DNA of 16,859 nt from Bacillota bacterium (GTDB lineage Bacteria; Bacillota; Clostridia; DSM-8532), in the NCBI GenBank assembly GCA_023459915.1, contig JAEWSN010000092.1:1-16859 (forward strand), given 5' to 3'. Shown here piece by piece: positions 13,873-16,859 of this stretch. The notes under the pieces were generated by a model, which did no database searches, had not been told where the DNA came from, and was given only the letters and a program-made list of their open reading frames with translations. Position 1 is the first letter of the stretch. Each line of letters starts with the position of its first letter. Both the position numbers and the translations under genes were made by a program.

Positions 13873-14065
13873 GGGGACTTTTGTGCGATTTGCAACAACC
13901 AGGCGTCTCCCGTTGCGCAAAAATGACGAACAAACACCTGTTATTCTTGCTTGCATCCGGCAAACTGACAACAACACTCCCCCTGGAAACAGACCAACCC
14001 TCCACCCGCGACGCGCGCGCCAGATGATATGCTTCTGGTACAAATTCCACAAGGAGGGATTCATT
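13873..14065 (+). other. Intergenic region before the importer genes
   Basis: This 193-base region should hold the promoter of the solute-binding protein gene and the response regulator's sites. I see an imperfect dyad, TTTGCAAC (around 13889) against GTTGCGCAAA (around 13912), and two CAACAAC words (13893 and 13969). No pair of promoter hexamers has correct spacing, which would fit an activator-dependent promoter. No terminator is visible after the response regulator gene. Confidence 0.4.
14051..14058 (+). promoter_or_regulatory. Ribosome binding site deciding the TTG start of the solute-binding protein
   Basis: AAGGAGGG ends 7 bases before TTG 14066, and the encoded sequence then begins KKRIVSFALACLFLL, a normal signal peptide. 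No ATG lies at a suitable place, so TTG is the likely start. Confidence 0.85.
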
Positions 14066-15787
14066 TTGAAAAAGAGAATTGTCAGTTTTGCCCTTGCCTG
14101 CCTCTTCCTGCTGAGCACGGCAGCCTGCGGTTCGGCACCGGGCACCCCCTCGGACGCCTCTCCCAGCGCTTCGGCCTCGGCGGACGCATCCGGCGCGCCT
14201 GCGCTGACCGGAGACGACCTGGCGTTCATGAAGTTCGAAAAGCCCGTGGACGTCCACATCGGCTTCTCGGTCGACCCCACGGACAAGACCCTGCCCGAGG
14301 GCGACAGCGTGGACAACAACCAGTACACACGCTACCTCAAGGACAACTACAACATCAACATCGTGGTGGATTGGACCGCCGCGACAGGCAATGACTACAA
14401 CCAGAAGGTCAGCCTGTCCATCGCGTCCGGCGCGCTGCCGGATGGCCTGGTTGTCAACGACCGCACCTACATGACCAAGGCGGCCGGCGCAGGCCTGCTG
14501 TACGACATCACCGACCTGTTCCAGCAAATGCAGTCCTCCCAGGTCAAGGCCATCATCGAGTCCACCGAGGGCCGCGCCATGGCGAACGCCTCGTTTGACG
14601 GCCGCATGGTGTCCCTGCCCAACATCACCGCCGATCCCGATGGCGTGCACACCACCTGGATTCGCAAGGACTGGCTCGACGAGCTGGGCCTGCCGATCCC
14701 CAAGACCGTTGCCGACATCGAGACCGTTGCCCAGGCCTTCCTGGACAACAAGATGGCGGGCGACGCCACCATCGGTATCACCGGACCTTCCAAAAACACC
14801 TATCCCTACTGCACGTTCCTGACCTCCTCGAACAACATGGGCGGCTTCGACCCCATCTTCCAGGCCTATGACGCCTATCCGGGCTACTGGATTGAGGAGA
14901 ACGGCGAAATCGTGTACGGTTCGATCACCGACAACACCAAGAAGGCCCTGGAAAAGCTGGCCGACTGGTATGCCAAGGGGCTCATCGACCCCGAAATGGG
15001 CACCCGTGACAACGTGGGCGATCCCATCAACGCCAACCAGACCGGTATCTTCTTCGGCCCCTGGTGGAACGGCGGCTACGGCAATGGCGATTCCTTCAAG
15101 AATGACCCCACCGCCAACTGGCAGGCCTATCCGGTCTACACCGACGACGGCAAGTGGAATGTCCACATGAAGACCACCGGGTCCTCGTACACCCTCGTCA
15201 GCAAGAATGCGTCCGAGGACGCGGCCAAGGCGGTTCTAATCATGAACAACGCGCTGGTGCGTGACGAGTCCATCTTCGACACCACCGTGGCCATCGGCTG
15301 GTACCCGCTGCGCAACGTCATGGCGGCCACCGACGAAGTGGAATACACCTACAAGGAACTCATCAAGGTGCTCAAGGGCGAAGTGGATCCGGAAACCTAC
15401 AACGATCCGATGAACCCCTACAAGCTCATCTACTCCGACGCGAAGGTGGTTCGCGACATCGTGGTGAAGGGTCCCTTCGACGGCGACCTGAATGTGGAAA
15501 ACTTCGATCAGACGAAGAACTTCGGATCCTTCCAGCGCATGTACTCCATCCTGGTCGGCGACCGTCCGTATTCCACCATTCCTGTCGACAAAAAGGTCTT
15601 CAGCCACACCTATTCCCAGACCCCCACCATGGAGACCAAGTGGGCCAACCTCAAAAAGCTTGAGGATGAGACCATCCTGAAGATCATTGTCGGCCAGGCG
15701 CCCATCGAATCCTTCGACCAGTTCGTGGCGGACTGGAAGGCGCAGGGCGGCGACGAAATCACCGCGGAAGTCAAGGAAGTCAAGTAA
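14066..15787 (+). CDS. LplA-like extracellular solute-binding lipoprotein (sugar ABC importer)
   Basis: The product has 573 residues from TTG 14066. A lipoprotein signal ends at STAAC with Cys21 as the lipid anchor, followed by a Ser/Ala/Pro-rich spacer (PSASASADASGAP). The mature domain fits the large family-1 solute-binding proteins linked to YesMN/LplABC systems: NNQYTRYLKDNYNINIVVDW, YNQKVSLSIASGALPDGLVV, TTWIRKDWLDELGLPIPKTV and WYAKGLIDPEMG. It would capture an oligosaccharide outside the cell and hand it to the permease encoded next. The two-component system just upstream probably controls it. The sugar cannot be read from the sequence; family members serve plant polysaccharide fragments. 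A terminator-like hairpin follows, likely keeping permease expression lower than binding protein expression. Confidence 0.95.
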   Translation: MKKRIVSFALACLFLLSTAACGSAPGTPSDASPSASASADASGAPALTGDDLAFMKFEKPVDVHIGFSVDPTDKTLPEGDSVDNNQYTRYLKDNYNINIVVDWTAATGNDYNQKVSLSIASGALPDGLVVNDRTYMTKAAGAGLLYDITDLFQQMQSSQVKAIIESTEGRAMANASFDGRMVSLPNITADPDGVHTTWIRKDWLDELGLPIPKTVADIETVAQAFLDNKMAGDATIGITGPSKNTYPYCTFLTSSNNMGGFDPIFQAYDAYPGYWIEENGEIVYGSITDNTKKALEKLADWYAKGLIDPEMGTRDNVGDPINANQTGIFFGPWWNGGYGNGDSFKNDPTANWQAYPVYTDDGKWNVHMKTTGSSYTLVSKNASEDAAKAVLIMNNALVRDESIFDTTVAIGWYPLRNVMAATDEVEYTYKELIKVLKGEVDPETYNDPMNPYKLIYSDAKVVRDIVVKGPFDGDLNVENFDQTKNFGSFQRMYSILVGDRPYSTIPVDKKVFSHTYSQTPTMETKWANLKKLEDETILKIIVGQAPIESFDQFVADWKAQGGDEITAEVKEVK

Positions 15788-15818
15788 ATCCTGCAACGCC
15801 TTCGGGCGCCAGATTCCA

Positions 15819-15847
15819 GCAAAAACCCGCAACACGCGGGTTTTTGC
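15819..15847. terminator. Intrinsic hairpin between solute-binding protein and permease genes
   Basis: GCAAAAACCCGC and GCGGGTTTTTGC form a perfect 12-bp stem around a 5-base loop (AACAC), with a T run on one side and an A run on the other. It could act on either strand. Placed inside the importer operon, it probably lets a fraction of transcripts continue into the permease gene. Confidence 0.85.
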
Positions 15848-15952
15848 ACACGGTGCGCAGGCATCGGGAAATCGGCGCCCGGAGCACGCGGATTGCTGCG
15901 GGATGCCGGCAGCAAACGTAATACATCCAACGTGGAAATGAGGGGTTTCGGC

Positions 15953-16843
15953 ATGAAAACGTCCGGCTTCAAGAAACACTATCTCCTGATGCTGCTTCCG
16001 GGCATGCTCTGGCTGTTCATGTTCAACATCGTTCCGATGTTCGGCGTGGTGATGGCCTTCAAGAACTACAATCCCGGCAAGGGCATCTGGGGCTCCCCCT
16101 GGGTGGGCCTGGAAAACTTCACCTACATGTTCCAACTCAATGACTCGTGGCTGGTCATCCGCAACACGCTGGTCATCGCGGTGGGCAAGATTGTCCTGAA
16201 TCTGCTTGTGCCGCTGATCTTCGCGCTGCTGCTCAATGAAATCCAGCAGATGAAGTTCAAGAAGATGGTGCAGACCGTCGTTTATCTGCCCCACTTCCTG
16301 TCCTGGGTCATCATGGCCACCATCGTCATCGGCATCTTCGGCTACAAGGGCGTGGTGAATCATGTCGCCGGCCTTTTCGGGATAGAACCGAAATTGTTTC
16401 TTGCGGACGCCTCCATCTTCCAGCCGCTGGTCATCGGCACCGAGGTTTGGAAGGAATTCGGCTACAATGCCGTCATCTATCTGGCCACACTGGCCGGCAT
16501 CAACCCCAACCTGTACGAAGCCGCCGCCATCGACGGCGCGGGCCGCTGGCGCAGCACCTGGCACATCACCCTGCCCTCGATTTCCCATGTGGTGGTGCTG
16601 TTGGGTGTTCTGAGCCTGGGCAACGTCCTCAATGCCGGTTTCGACCAGATTTACAACATGTACAATCCGCTGGTGTACTCCACCGGCGACATCCTGGACA
16701 CCTGGGTTTACCGACTGGGGCTGCAAAGTCTCCAATTCTCACTGGCCACGGCGGCCGGCCTGTTCAAATCCGCCATCAGCTTCGTGTTGATCGTGGTTTC
16801 CTACGCGCTGGCCTACAAGTACGCCGACTATACGGTGTTTTAG
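15953..16843 (+). CDS. LplB-like sugar ABC importer permease
   Basis: The product has 296 residues, the usual length for LplB-type permeases, with about six membrane helices (first YLLMLLPGMLWLFMFNIVPM, last FVLIVVSYALAY). The EAA loop that docks the ATPase is seen as YEAAAIDGAGRWRSTWHITLPSI. ATG 15953 has GAGGGG 7 bases upstream; an in-frame ATG at 15938 has no good site. It forms a heterodimeric channel with a second permease, expected just downstream outside the window, and works with the lipoprotein encoded upstream. As in other such systems, the ATPase is probably a shared MsmX-type protein encoded elsewhere. No ATPase gene is in this operon as far as it can be seen. Confidence 0.95.
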   Translation: MKTSGFKKHYLLMLLPGMLWLFMFNIVPMFGVVMAFKNYNPGKGIWGSPWVGLENFTYMFQLNDSWLVIRNTLVIAVGKIVLNLLVPLIFALLLNEIQQMKFKKMVQTVVYLPHFLSWVIMATIVIGIFGYKGVVNHVAGLFGIEPKLFLADASIFQPLVIGTEVWKEFGYNAVIYLATLAGINPNLYEAAAIDGAGRWRSTWHITLPSISHVVVLLGVLSLGNVLNAGFDQIYNMYNPLVYSTGDILDTWVYRLGLQSLQFSLATAAGLFKSAISFVLIVVSYALAYKYADYTVF

Positions 16844-16859
16844 TGCTTTGGGTTTTCAA

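Noticed and set aside
13691..14065. Upstream extension of the solute-binding protein frame
   Set aside because: The signal peptide begins at TTG 14066 right after AAGGAGGG; the upstream part overlaps the response regulator gene in another frame and has no signal or domain.

Overview
The window looks like chromosomal DNA from a GC-rich, Gram-positive-type bacterium of the Clostridia/Firmicutes sort. This is inferred from strong AGGAGG-like ribosome binding sites, a YesM/YesN-type two-component system beside an LplA/LplB-type sugar importer, MarR- and AraC-regulated heterodimeric ABC exporters, and AsnA-type asparagine synthetase. No rRNA, tRNA, CRISPR array, insertion sequence or phage gene was seen. 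The window is densely coding, and no gene-free stretch exceeds about 225 bases.

Left part (1-7875): two complete or partial heterodimeric ABC exporter pairs flank two regulators. On the minus strand, a MarR-family regulator with a histidine-rich tail is followed by ABC half-transporter A (degenerate ATP site) and the start of half-transporter B, which runs off the window at base 1. The MarR gene has a textbook TTGACA-18-TATAAT promoter with an inverted repeat over the -10/start site, and a roughly 140-base leader carrying a 19-bp tandem repeat array. Next to it, also on the minus strand, is an AraC-family regulator whose interdomain linker is lengthened by an in-frame 45-bp minisatellite. Divergent from it, on the plus strand, is a second exporter pair (4215-5978 and 5923-7875). 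Its motifs fit the usual asymmetric arrangement: one subunit has Asp in place of the catalytic Glu, and the other has the altered LSAGQ signature.

Middle (8010-10944): asnA (ammonia-dependent asparagine synthetase), a small membrane lipoprotein closed by a strong terminator, a calcineurin-like phosphoesterase with an altered C-terminal metal motif, and a CYTH-domain protein.

Right part (10941-16859): a YesM-like sensor kinase whose ATG overlaps the CYTH stop codon, a YesN-like response regulator with an AraC-type DNA-binding domain, an LplA-like lipoprotein solute-binding protein (TTG start), an intrinsic terminator, and an LplB-like permease. The likely job is sensing and importing an oligosaccharide, with the second permease expected just past the window end.

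Most of this is familiar gene content. The less ordinary signals are the regulatory and repeat structures: the operator-like 19-bp array before MarR, three in-frame coding repeats of 42-45 bp in unrelated regulatory or transport proteins, and the coupling of a CYTH protein to a two-component system.
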